Assembly: GCA_016650435.1 (NCBI GenBank)
Contig: JAENVT010000363.1
Coordinates: 1 to 9,406 of the forward strand
From: Ilumatobacteraceae bacterium
Lineage (GTDB): Bacteria > Actinomycetota > Acidimicrobiia > Acidimicrobiales > Ilumatobacteraceae
Length of the DNA stretch: 9,406 nucleotides
Reading direction: 5' to 3'
A program made the position numbers and the translations under genes. Position 1 is the stretch's first letter; every line of letters starts with the position of its first letter. Positions 1-6,798 of this stretch are shown piece by piece. The notes beneath the pieces are model-generated. The model saw only the letters and a program-made list of their open reading frames with translations. It had not been told where the DNA came from and made no database searches.

Positions 1-42
1 CTCATAACCCCTAGGTCGCGGGTTCGATCCCCGCCCGCCCCA
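1..42 (+). tRNA. 3' part of a tRNA with CAT anticodon (5' half outside window)
   Basis: The window opens inside a tRNA-shaped sequence. Positions 1-7 (CTCATAA) fit an anticodon loop with anticodon CAT, 8-12 (CCCCT) the 3' anticodon stem, 13-17 (AGGTC) a five-base variable loop, 18-34 a T arm with perfectly paired GCGGG/CCCGC stems around TTCGATC, 35-41 the 3' acceptor strand, and 42 the discriminator A. No CCA is encoded. Position 72 is C rather than the A usual in bacterial initiator tRNA, so elongator tRNA-Met or a lysidine-modified tRNA-Ile(CAT) fits better than tRNA-fMet. The 5' half is not visible, so this could be the real tRNA gene or another 3' fragment like those at 6929 and 9155. 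Confidence 0.6.
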
Positions 43-45
43 CTA
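1..45 (+). repeat. tRNA-end direct repeat, copy 1 (putative attachment site)
   Basis: These 45 bases are identical to 6929-6973 and match 9155-9199 at 42 of 45 positions. Integrative elements that use a tRNA 3' end as attB leave such a repeat at each junction. Here it would mark the left end of the accessory block. Confidence 0.75.
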
Positions 46-98
46 GCCCAGTGGAGTGTTTCACGCCCACCTGGGTGCCTCGAGGCACTCCACTGGCT
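45..98. repeat. Inverted repeat / stem-loop behind the tRNA end
   Basis: CCAGTGGAGTG at 48-58 pairs perfectly with CACTCCACTGG at 86-96, and AG 45-46 can extend the stem against CT 97-98 with one bulged C. The 27-base loop contains a second short stem, CGCCC (64-68) with GGGTG (73-77). There is no T-run after it, so a classical intrinsic terminator is not shown. It may end tRNA transcription or be a recombination or binding site. Its left arm includes the 21-bp repeat shared with 6710-6730. Confidence 0.6.
52..72 (+). repeat. 21-bp exact direct repeat, copy 1
   Basis: Identical to 6710-6730. The two copies bracket the five coding regions of segment 1. Copy 1 lies seven bases after the tRNA-end repeat and copy 2 lies four bases after the stop codon of the PEP-utilizer gene. 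Both are followed by a GGGTG that can pair back onto the CGCCC within the repeat, so the shared unit may be a small stem-loop. Confidence 0.7.
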
Positions 99-147
99 CG
101 CGGAGCGGCTCGTGTCGCCCGGTGGTGGGTGATAGACATGCGATTCA

Positions 148-804
148 GTGCAATCTCTCTACGCTCTGCTTTCCGAGAGTGACCGCGCGGACGTGCTGCG
201 TCACACCAGGGCTCGGCGGTTCGGACGCAACGAGGTGGTGTTTCATGAGGGGGACCCGGGAGACGCGCTGCACATCGTTGAAAGTGGCCTGTTCGTAGCC
301 CGTAGCTCAAGCACACTCGGGCACGTTCTGACGGTCAACGTCTTCACGCCGTGGTCCGTGTTCGGTGAACTCGCGCTGCTCTCGCCGGACTCGTGCCGAA
401 GTGCGACCGTTGTCGCGATGAAGTCGGGGAGTACTCGCTTGTTGCATCGTGACGACTTGGACGAGCTCCGCGCCGGGAGTGCCGGCCGGATCATCGACCA
501 GTTCCTTCTCGCTGTGCTGGTCGAACGAAATCGGGCGTTGACCGCTCAGCTCGTCGAGTTGTTGTTCACGCCTTCCTCGAAACGAGTCCAGCGCCAGCTA
601 CTGCGTCTCAGCGAACTCGGGATCGTCGATGACGGCGACGGGTGGATACGAATCAGCCAGGACGAACTGGCAATGATGACGGCCACAACGCGGGCAACGG
701 TCAACCGCGTCGTGCGTGATCTGGAGAAGCGTGGGACCACCGAACTCGCACGCGGACGGATCCGCATCATCGATCGAGCACGGCTCACCCGGTCGTCGCA
801 GTGA
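148..804 (+). CDS. CRP/FNR-family transcriptional regulator
   Basis: A 218-residue protein of normal length for the family: an N-terminal cyclic-nucleotide-binding beta-roll (about 5-125), the dimer helix (about 112-140), and a C-terminal winged helix (about 145-215). The phosphate-binding cassette is visible at 72-88 as FGELALL followed by CRSATV. Glu74 and the Arg84-Ser85 pair are the residues that contact the cyclic phosphate and ribose in CRP, so cAMP-like ligand binding is likely intact. The recognition helix lies in ATTRATVNRVVRDLEKRG (179-196). GTG 148 is the first possible start, because an in-frame TAG stands at 133-135; the Shine-Dalgarno is weak. The gene is the first of segment 1 and is followed after 136 bases by a small ORF and a TPR gene on the same strand. 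Two cyclase-domain proteins nearby are candidate ligand sources, which is inference. Confidence 0.9.
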   Translation: MQSLYALLSESDRADVLRHTRARRFGRNEVVFHEGDPGDALHIVESGLFVARSSSTLGHVLTVNVFTPWSVFGELALLSPDSCRSATVVAMKSGSTRLLHRDDLDELRAGSAGRIIDQFLLAVLVERNRALTAQLVELLFTPSSKRVQRQLLRLSELGIVDDGDGWIRISQDELAMMTATTRATVNRVVRDLEKRGTTELARGRIRIIDRARLTRSSQ

Positions 805-843
805 CTGGTGTTGGCTCTGAGCCGAACCAACTGTGTCCGTGAA

Positions 844-909
844 CATGTTCCGCGTGTGTCCGCTGGCGACGACATAACCAGCGTCGCGGCGCATCATCGA
901 CTTGTCGGC
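844..909 (+). promoter_or_regulatory. Shared 66-bp upstream element, copy A
   Basis: Aligns without gaps to 4931-4996 with 57 of 66 identical bases. Both copies end 31-35 bases before a plus-strand ATG that has a strong Shine-Dalgarno, while the downstream coding sequences are unrelated. The left edge overlaps the perfect palindrome GAACATGTTC (841-850). This looks like a duplicated promoter or operator region. The obvious candidate binder is the CRP-like protein encoded just upstream, but no canonical TGTGA-N6-TCACA site is present. Confidence 0.6.
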
Positions 910-927
910 CAGCAACGGCCACCAAAC

Positions 928-933
928 AAGGAG
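928..933 (+). promoter_or_regulatory. Shine-Dalgarno AAGGAG for the 41-residue ORF
   Basis: AAGGAG stands seven bases before ATG 941. It is among the best ribosome-binding sites in the window and supports translation of a very short ORF, instead of a long reading frame running through from the GTG at 808. Confidence 0.7.
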
Positions 934-940
934 AACCACA

Positions 941-1066
941 ATGAGCCGCACGTACATCAAGCGCATCCTCGTCTCACTCGGCATCACCGCTGGCATCGTT
1001 ACCGCGACGGCCGGGTCCGCCGCAGCAGCAATGAACCACAGCGAGCCCACTCTGCGCTCCCGTTGA
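941..1066 (+). CDS. 41-residue signal-peptide-like protein upstream of the TPR gene
   Basis: This ORF is below the usual length cutoffs but has a strong Shine-Dalgarno and a classical secretory layout: a basic N-terminus (Arg3, Lys7, Arg8), a hydrophobic core (about 9-24, LVSLGITAGIVTATAG), and an Ala-rich stretch ending SAAAA (26-30) that fits signal peptidase I. Cleavage there would leave an 11-residue tail, MNHSEPTLRSR. The TGA stop overlaps a TTG that is in frame with the following TPR protein (TTGA), suggesting translational coupling. Possible readings are a tiny secreted peptide, a leader that sets TPR translation, or the signal peptide of a once-secreted protein now split by a frameshift, since the TPR frame follows at once. 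The sequence does not decide between these. No homologue is recognised. Confidence 0.5.
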   Translation: MSRTYIKRILVSLGITAGIVTATAGSAAAAMNHSEPTLRSR

Positions 1067-2364
1067 ACACGCTCCGCGCAGTGATCACAGCGACTGCGGC
1101 CATGATCGCTGCCGTGGAGCGCGGATGGGGGCGGTACCAGCACCGGTTGGCCGTCGGCCACGCCTCACTGGACCGCCCCCACAACGCATTGCGACACGCT
1201 GAACAGGCAACCAAGCTTCTCGAGCGCGCCGCTACCGAGAATCTCGAACTGGGCACTGCATTCGAGATCCTGGCCGACTGTCATCAGCAACTCGGACAGC
1301 TCGGCGTCGCAGCCGAAGCACGACGTCGCGCGGTGAACATCCTCAACGCTGTTGCCCCGTACGGCATCGAATGGGTAGCCGCGCTCGTCAAACTCGGCGA
1401 CCTGTACCGCTTCCAAGGAAAGTACGACCAGGCTGAGCGGGTTCTCTGCGAAGCCGTGGAGGGAGCTGTCGGAACAAGGCATTCCCGCGACGCAATGCCC
1501 CCGCGAGCCTTAGCGCTCAACGCACTCGGAATCGTCTACAAAGACACGGGCCGCTACGACTCAGCGGCCGCGGTCTACAGCGAAGCTCTCGATCTCACTA
1601 CCAACGCGACTGGGCCTGAGCACCCCTGCACCGCTGCGTTGTGGCACAACCTCGCTGGACTCGCCCACGCACGAGGCGATACACATCAAGCCGCGACCTT
1701 CGCTGGACGCGCCGTGCGACTGCACGAACGAGAACTCGGACCCGACCACTGCGTCGTCGCACAAGATATAGCCGTGCTCGGTGTAGCCCTTCTCGAGCAA
1801 GGCCACGTCGACGAGGCCGAAGCACTCTTCGAGCGAGCACTCACGATATTCCGTCGCGGCCACCCAGCCGACCAGTACGAAGTCGCGGTCAACCTCAGCA
1901 ACCTCGCCGCATGCTCCGTCGCCCGCGGCGACCCGACCAACGCCGAGCGGCTCTTCCGAGACAGCCTCACCATCAGACAAGCGATCGTCGGACCCGACCA
2001 TCCCGAGACCGCCCGTCAGCTCAACAACCTCGCTGTTGTGGTGGCCCAACTACACCGCACTGACGAGGCCGCCGACCTCCACGGGCAAGCCCTCGCGATC
2101 CTCGAACACACCCTCCCCGCCAGCCATCCCCTCACCGCCATCTGCCGATCCAACACCGCCGACGAGACGCCACTGCAGCGTCACTCGGGTACGTTGAGAA
2201 GCGAGGTTGGGTCAGCGATTGAGGACGGCTGCAAGCGTGCGACGGGCGAAGGCGACCATCTGGTCGATTGTCATCGCCGCGCCGTGGGCCCGCCATGCAG
2301 CCGCTTGGTCCTGGGGAACCTGGGTGATGTTCGGAGGGACGCGACGACGCCGGCCAACCTTTGA
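1063..2364 (+). CDS. TPR-repeat protein (kinesin-light-chain-like repeats)
   Basis: The protein is almost entirely tetratricopeptide repeats of about 42 residues, roughly seven, recognisable from LGxxYxxxGxYxxAxxxxxxAL patterns such as LGDLYRFQGKYDQAERVL and LGIVYKDTGRYDSAAAVY. GPEHP and GPDHP linkers between repeats are typical of the TPR_12 / kinesin-light-chain group. Such proteins are helical scaffolds for protein contacts, and no catalytic domain is visible. The frame is open from GTG 808, but residues encoded by 808-1060 are low-complexity and cover the conserved upstream element and the small ORF, so they are probably not translated. TTG 1063 overlaps the small ORF's stop; GTG 1081 and ATG 1102 are alternatives, none with a good Shine-Dalgarno. 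Repeat character ends near 2150. The last 50 or so residues lie antisense to the convergent cyclase gene and look like readthrough after loss of the native end. Confidence 0.75.
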   Translation: MNTLRAVITATAAMIAAVERGWGRYQHRLAVGHASLDRPHNALRHAEQATKLLERAATENLELGTAFEILADCHQQLGQLGVAAEARRRAVNILNAVAPYGIEWVAALVKLGDLYRFQGKYDQAERVLCEAVEGAVGTRHSRDAMPPRALALNALGIVYKDTGRYDSAAAVYSEALDLTTNATGPEHPCTAALWHNLAGLAHARGDTHQAATFAGRAVRLHERELGPDHCVVAQDIAVLGVALLEQGHVDEAEALFERALTIFRRGHPADQYEVAVNLSNLAACSVARGDPTNAERLFRDSLTIRQAIVGPDHPETARQLNNLAVVVAQLHRTDEAADLHGQALAILEHTLPASHPLTAICRSNTADETPLQRHSGTLRSEVGSAIEDGCKRATGEGDHLVDCHRRAVGPPCSRLVLGNLGDVRRDATTPANL

Positions 2365-4854
2365 CGGTGGCTGGATCCCCGTGCTGTCGACGGCGCCCCA
2401 GAGCACGAAGGCCTCTTCGTGGTAGCCGCGAATCGCCAGCGACTGAGCGATCTCTTCAGCGACCGCGACGAGCCCCCAGGGGACGCGAAGACGTTCCCAC
2501 AGATCGAGGGCTTCGGCTTGTGGGGCGAACACATCATCAAGGGTGGCGTCGGGCAGTGTTGCTTGCCATCCCCCGTGGCCCATCAGAGCACCGCCCAACA
2601 GGGTCAAAGCGCCGGCGGCACGGGCGAAGGCAACCGACTGACCAGCGAGGTCAGCGGCAGTGGCGTAGTCACCGATCATGTAGTACGGCACGGCCTTGGC
2701 GAAGGCGAAGGTGGCCGAAATCACTGGGCTGTTGAGATGCTCGACGATGGGGGCGATGGCCGATTCGTCCAGTCCCCCGAGCAGGAGCAGGTATGAGCTG
2801 ATCTGCGCGCTCCACCACGAGGGCTGGCCGGAGCCGTACGTGGCTAAGGCCCCCTGGAGCTGTTCGACAGCTTCTGGCCACCGCTCAGGATCCAACGTCG
2901 CCTGGACGGCGAGAAGGCGCAGCGCGAGGTGGTGCTCGGGGTCCGCAGTGACGGCCCCGATGCGATCGACAGCGGCCTGGATGTCGCTGACTCTGTTCTG
3001 GTACGACCAGAACTGGACGGCAGCGGCCAGTGCGACTACTTCGTGACGGTCGTTGTGTCCCTCGACCATCGCCACGGTTGCGTCACACCAGTCGGCCAGT
3101 TCCATGAGCCCACGTTCGTGGCCGACCACGGCGAGACCGTCGACGATGCCGACCGCCCGCTCGATGTCACCGGTCTCGATCGCCCATCGGTGAGCCTGGC
3201 GGAAGTTGGCGAGGTCTCGTTCCACGAGATCGGCCCAATAGCCGAAGCTCGATGCAACGCTGCCGGCAGCGACCGACCGGGCAAGCTCGGTGAACCACCA
3301 GCCGTGCCGCCGTGCCACCTCGATGCGATCGCTTGTGTCGAGCCGGTCGGCTACATGCTGGCGAATAGGTTCGAGCACACGATGCCGCGGATCGCCGTCG
3401 CCTTGTTCCTCGACGATCAGCCCGGCATCGACCAACTCCTCGAGAGCGTCCACGATGTCCAAGTTGTCCGATCCTTCACCGGCAGCGACAGCTTCGCCGG
3501 TTTCCAGGCTGAAGCTGCCGATCACCACAGTCAATCGCTTCAGTACGCAGTGCGCCGAGGGGGACAACTCCTCCAATGACCAGGCGATCAGTCGGTCGAG
3601 ATCACGGTGACGTTCCTCGAACAAGCCGGCTGCGTCGTTGAGCAACTGAGGTCGGTGCTCCAAGCGCAGCAGAAGTTGGGCCGGGGTCAGCGTTCGACAG
3701 CGCGCAGCGGCGAGCTCCAAGGCGAGAGGGAACCCGTCGAGGCGACGGCACAGTTCTTCGAGCGAGCCACGATTGTGTTCGACTTCGAAAGCGGGGGTCG
3801 TCACGATCATGCGGTCGACGAACAATTCGATCGCCGACGACTCATCGAGCGGAGGCAACGGCATCCGTAGTTCGCCTGGGACTCCGAGGGGCAGGCGGCT
3901 GGTGGCCAGAACGTGAACGTCGGGGCATTGTCTCGACAATGCCTCTACTGCCGTCCGCGCCGCGGCGATGACCTGTTCACAGTTGTCGAGCACGATCAGA
4001 ACCTGTCGATCACGCAACCAACCAATCACACTGTCCAACAGCGATCTCCGAGGCTCGCGGCGCACATGCAAACCTTCGGCGATTGCATTGTCGACGGTGT
4101 CGGCATTGATTCCGGCAAGGCCGACGAAGTAGACACCGTCGGGGAATACCTCCAAGAGGCGTTGTGCGACCTGGGCGGCCAGACGAGTCTTGCCTAACCC
4201 GCCGGGGCCGGTCAGCACGACGACACGTTCGTGCGGCACCCGTTCGGTCAACCGGTCCAGCTCCTCGGCCCGTCCGCGGAACCTTGTTGCCCACTCGGGC
4301 AGTTGGACCGTCGCCGATCCCGTCGCTCTCAACGCCGGAAACGATTGACCGCCGACCTGGTACACGCGCTCGGGGACAGCGAGATCCTTGAGCCGCTGCT
4401 CACCGAGATCGGTCAACTCGCCAGTGTCGAGCAGCTGTGCCGTCGCCGCCGAGAGCAAAATCTGGCCGCCATGCCCGGCAGCCATCAGCCTGGCGGCCCG
4501 GTTCATCGTCGGCCCAAAATAGTCGCCACCACGTTCATCAGCCGTCCCAGTGTGGATGCCCATCCGCACCGACACGCCCACCGGCTCCGGCCACCCCTCC
4601 GCGGCCAGAAACCTCTGCGCGGCTGTCGCGGCGTCAAGTGCCTCTCGAGCGGTCCAAAACGCAGCGTTGAATCCATCACCCGATGTTCCGAACACGTACC
4701 CGCGTCGTTCCGTGATCGCCGAGCGGACGATCACGTCGTGACGTGCCAAGGCGACGGCCATCTGTGCGGGGTAGTCCTCCCACAACCGCGTCGACGACTC
4801 AATGTCGGTCAATAAGAACGACACCGTGCCTGTCGGCGCAAGGCCCTCTGCCAC
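2212..4854 (-). CDS. Class III cyclase - NB-ARC-like ATPase - TPR-type regulator
   Basis: An 880-residue multidomain protein. Residues about 8-168 form a class III nucleotide cyclase domain with metal-binding Asp17 (FLLTDIESS) and Asp60 (GTSGDGF), and NRAAR at 118-122 giving the transition-state Asn and Arg; the purine-recognition Lys position is Gly56. Next is a STAND/NB-ARC-like ATPase with Walker A GPGGLGKT (216-223), Walker B LIVLDNCEQ (286-294), ATSR (317-320) and a GLPL-type motif GFPLALELAA (374-383). From about 480 onward is a long helical, TPR/MalT-like region. No C-terminal LuxR-type HTH is seen. GTG 4854 is preferred because the cyclase fold begins within ten residues and GGGAG stands nine bases upstream; the frame is open to 5067. 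Family members are thought to couple ligand or partner sensing to cyclase output. The gene diverges from the PEP-utilizer gene and converges on the TPR gene. Confidence 0.88.
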   Translation of the reverse strand: MAEGLAPTGTVSFLLTDIESSTRLWEDYPAQMAVALARHDVIVRSAITERRGYVFGTSGDGFNAAFWTAREALDAATAAQRFLAAEGWPEPVGVSVRMGIHTGTADERGGDYFGPTMNRAARLMAAGHGGQILLSAATAQLLDTGELTDLGEQRLKDLAVPERVYQVGGQSFPALRATGSATVQLPEWATRFRGRAEELDRLTERVPHERVVVLTGPGGLGKTRLAAQVAQRLLEVFPDGVYFVGLAGINADTVDNAIAEGLHVRREPRRSLLDSVIGWLRDRQVLIVLDNCEQVIAAARTAVEALSRQCPDVHVLATSRLPLGVPGELRMPLPPLDESSAIELFVDRMIVTTPAFEVEHNRGSLEELCRRLDGFPLALELAAARCRTLTPAQLLLRLEHRPQLLNDAAGLFEERHRDLDRLIAWSLEELSPSAHCVLKRLTVVIGSFSLETGEAVAAGEGSDNLDIVDALEELVDAGLIVEEQGDGDPRHRVLEPIRQHVADRLDTSDRIEVARRHGWWFTELARSVAAGSVASSFGYWADLVERDLANFRQAHRWAIETGDIERAVGIVDGLAVVGHERGLMELADWCDATVAMVEGHNDRHEVVALAAAVQFWSYQNRVSDIQAAVDRIGAVTADPEHHLALRLLAVQATLDPERWPEAVEQLQGALATYGSGQPSWWSAQISSYLLLLGGLDESAIAPIVEHLNSPVISATFAFAKAVPYYMIGDYATAADLAGQSVAFARAAGALTLLGGALMGHGGWQATLPDATLDDVFAPQAEALDLWERLRVPWGLVAVAEEIAQSLAIRGYHEEAFVLWGAVDSTGIQPPSKVGRRRRVPPNITQVPQDQAAAWRAHGAAMTIDQMVAFARRTLAAVLNR

Positions 4855-4863
4855 CCAACCAGT

Positions 4864-4868
4864 CTCCC
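4864..4868 (-). promoter_or_regulatory. Shine-Dalgarno GGGAG deciding the GTG 4854 start
   Basis: On the minus strand GGGAG lies nine bases upstream of GTG 4854, directly before the residues that open the cyclase fold. Starts further upstream (ATG codons at 4962 and 5067) would add low-complexity sequence encoded antisense to the conserved 66-bp element. Confidence 0.5.
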
Positions 4869-4930
4869 ACGCCCATCGGCTCAGCGCATCCAAGCGCAAC
4901 GAGGCCGCCAGTCGACAGTGTATCGATGAG

Positions 4931-4996
4931 CATGTTCCGCATGTGTCGGTGGACGACGACATCGCCAGCATCGCGGCGCATCCTCGACTTGTCGGC
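4931..4996 (+). promoter_or_regulatory. Shared 66-bp upstream element, copy B (divergent promoter region)
   Basis: The second copy of the 844-909 element lies in the 177-bp gap between the divergent cyclase-ATPase (start 4854, -) and PEP-utilizer (start 5032, +) genes, 35 bases before the latter. It opens with a direct repeat GCATGT-TCC-GCATGT (4930-4944). Its right edge runs into the perfect 12-bp palindrome GTCGGCGCCGAC (4991-5002). A site here could control both divergent genes. Confidence 0.6.
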
Positions 4997-5020
4997 GCCG
5001 ACGCCGAGCTGACCGAACAC

Positions 5021-5026
5021 GGAGGA
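5021..5026 (+). promoter_or_regulatory. Shine-Dalgarno GGAGGA for the PEP-utilizer gene
   Basis: GGAGGA is five bases from ATG 5032. The competing ATG at 5027 is followed at once by an in-frame TGA, so 5032 is the real start. Confidence 0.75.
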
Positions 5027-5031
5027 ATGTC

Positions 5032-6705
5032 ATGACCACAGTTGACCAAATTCATGCTGACATGCACTGGGACGTGCCTGGCCAGGGGTCATGGCACCAG
5101 GCGCGTTCTCATTTCCCGGCGTCGATCACGCCGACGTTGCAAGCGATGTACCCCGCCGGCTTGAACCGTGGCTTCGCCGAGACGTTCGCAGACTGGGGTG
5201 TGCTGCTCGACGGAATCACTTCCGTGTATGTGAACGGCTTCGAGTATTCCCAAACGGTGCCCTTCGATGCGCCCGGACCGGACGGCCCCCGAACTCCTGA
5301 GTACATCGCAAGCGAGATCCAGCGACGCGACCGTGTGGCTGCCGCGGCATTCCGGAATCGGATCTGGCGCAACACGATGCGACGATGGGACAGCGAATTG
5401 AAGCCGGCATCGATAGCAACGCATCGGGCGCTGGCGGATGTCGATCTCGCCGAACTCGACACCGAGGGGCTGCGAGCGCACCTCCATGGCTGCGTCGAAC
5501 ATGTTGGCGCGATGTGGTACCAGCATCATCGCTTCAACGGTGCGGCCGTGATTCCAGTCGGCGATTTCGTTCTGCACGCCGCGCATTGGACGGGCCGACC
5601 CGCGGCCGAACTGCTCGCCGTGTTCGATGGTTGGTCCCCGGTCTCGAGTGTGCTCCCGCCCGAGATGGAGCCGGCAATCGACGCTCTCCGGGCAAACCTC
5701 CGCGCACGTGCCTTGCTGACCGGCAAAGCGTCCGCTGCCCGACGCCTCGACGATCTCTCGAGGCGAGTTCCCGGCATTGCCGCCTACACGAAAGCGATCG
5801 GATACCGCCTCGCAGTGGGCTTCGACGTGACCAACCCGACGATCGGTGAGCGGCCCGAGATCGTGCTCGGTCGCCTGCAGGCCGCGCTGTCGCACGACCC
5901 GACCACGTCACGCGATCGAGCCGATGTATTCGCCGCCGAGCTGCGAGCCGAGGTCCCCGAGGAGCACCAGGCCGAGTTCGACGACCTCTTAACGGAGGCC
6001 CGCCACGTTTATCGACTCCGTGACGAGCGAGGCCTGTACAGCGACTCGCCCGCTGTGGGGTTGATGCGCCTGTGCCTGATCGAGCTCGGACGACGCCTGC
6101 ACGTCGACGGCCGGATCAATTTCCCATATGACACCCTCGATGTGTGGCCGGCCGAAATCGACGGGTTGCTCGACGGCGACGCGACTCCCACGGCCGACGA
6201 GTTGACCGCACGGGTCGCCACGCGCAAGGCCGCGACGGAGAAGGGCGCGCCAGCACTTCTCGGACCAATCCCGCCTCCGCCGCCCTCGCTCGACCACTTG
6301 CCACCGCCGCTGGCAAGGGTGATGGCCGCGTTCGGTTTCCTCGTCAACGGCGTGACGGGTGAGGCCGACGGGCCGGGTGGAGACGCGACAACAGTCATCG
6401 GCATCGCGGGAAGCGCAGGCGTGTACGAAGGCCCTGCCCGCGTCGTGCGAAACTTCGACGACCTGTGGGGACTCGAGGACGGCGAGGTGCTCATCACGCC
6501 GGCCACAGGCGAGTCGTTCAACTCGTTCCTCCACTTCGTCGGTGCCATCGTCACCGACCACGGCAGCTTCGCCTCCCACGCCGCGATCATGGGCCGAGAG
6601 ATGGGCTTCCCGACCGTCGTCGGCTGCGTCGACGCGACGCGCCGCATCGCCACCGGCACCCCCGTCCGAGTCGACGGCACCGCCGGAACGGTCACCATGT
6701 GCTAA
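5032..6705 (+). CDS. PEP-utilizer mobile-domain protein without ATP-grasp domain
   Basis: A 557-residue protein with two parts. Residues about 20-400 resemble the alpha-helical spacer found in stand-alone actinobacterial 'PEP-utilizing enzyme' proteins and related to the linker of rifampicin phosphotransferase and PEP synthase; recognisable stretches are GFAETFADWGVLLDGI, VNGFEYSQTVPF and GAAVIPVGDFVLHA. Residues about 455-555 are the swivelling phosphohistidine domain: GxYEGPARVV, then SHAAIMGREMGFPTVVG with His516 (codon 6577-6579) at the phosphorylated position. In full-length family members this His shuttles phosphate between an ATP-grasp nucleotide-binding domain and a substrate site. 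Neither an ATP-grasp domain nor a PEP-binding TIM barrel is in this protein or elsewhere in the window. It may work with a partner encoded elsewhere; its substrate cannot be named. Start supported by GGAGGA. It shares its upstream element with the small secreted-type ORF. Confidence 0.85.
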   Translation: MTTVDQIHADMHWDVPGQGSWHQARSHFPASITPTLQAMYPAGLNRGFAETFADWGVLLDGITSVYVNGFEYSQTVPFDAPGPDGPRTPEYIASEIQRRDRVAAAAFRNRIWRNTMRRWDSELKPASIATHRALADVDLAELDTEGLRAHLHGCVEHVGAMWYQHHRFNGAAVIPVGDFVLHAAHWTGRPAAELLAVFDGWSPVSSVLPPEMEPAIDALRANLRARALLTGKASAARRLDDLSRRVPGIAAYTKAIGYRLAVGFDVTNPTIGERPEIVLGRLQAALSHDPTTSRDRADVFAAELRAEVPEEHQAEFDDLLTEARHVYRLRDERGLYSDSPAVGLMRLCLIELGRRLHVDGRINFPYDTLDVWPAEIDGLLDGDATPTADELTARVATRKAATEKGAPALLGPIPPPPPSLDHLPPPLARVMAAFGFLVNGVTGEADGPGGDATTVIGIAGSAGVYEGPARVVRNFDDLWGLEDGEVLITPATGESFNSFLHFVGAIVTDHGSFASHAAIMGREMGFPTVVGCVDATRRIATGTPVRVDGTAGTVTMC

Positions 6706-6709
6706 CGAC

Positions 6710-6730
6710 TGGAGTGTTTCACGCCCACCT
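6710..6730 (+). repeat. 21-bp exact direct repeat, copy 2, with stem-loop
   Basis: Identical to 52-72. Here it begins four bases after the stop of the PEP-utilizer gene, and ACGCCCA (6721-6727) can pair with TGGGTGT downstream (to 6740; seven pairs including one G-T). A short stem-loop after a stop codon could act as a terminator, but no T-run follows. The stem is kept in both copies although the loop lengths differ. Confidence 0.6.
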
Positions 6731-6798
6731 CGTTGGGTGTTGCATAAGCCTGGTTGATGCTCGTGTCATGGTCGGGGTCTGAACCTTTGATGGAGTCG

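Noticed and set aside
11..316. Minus-strand ORF ending in GRAGIEPAT
   Set aside because: This ending is the well-known spurious translation of the antisense strand of a tRNA T arm. The rest is antisense to the CRP-like gene.
841..850. GAACATGTTC as a LexA/SOS box
   Set aside because: The actinobacterial SOS box has GAAC and GTTC separated by four bases; here the gap is two. Copy B is an imperfect palindrome.
808..1062. In-frame N-terminal extension of the TPR protein from GTG 808
   Set aside because: There is no Shine-Dalgarno, the residues are low-complexity and His/Arg-rich, and the stretch covers the conserved upstream element and a well-supported small ORF in another frame.
4962..5067. 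Upstream start codons for the cyclase-ATPase protein
   Set aside because: They would encode a Cys/Ser-rich low-complexity leader antisense to the conserved 66-bp element. GTG 4854 has a Shine-Dalgarno and fits the domain start.
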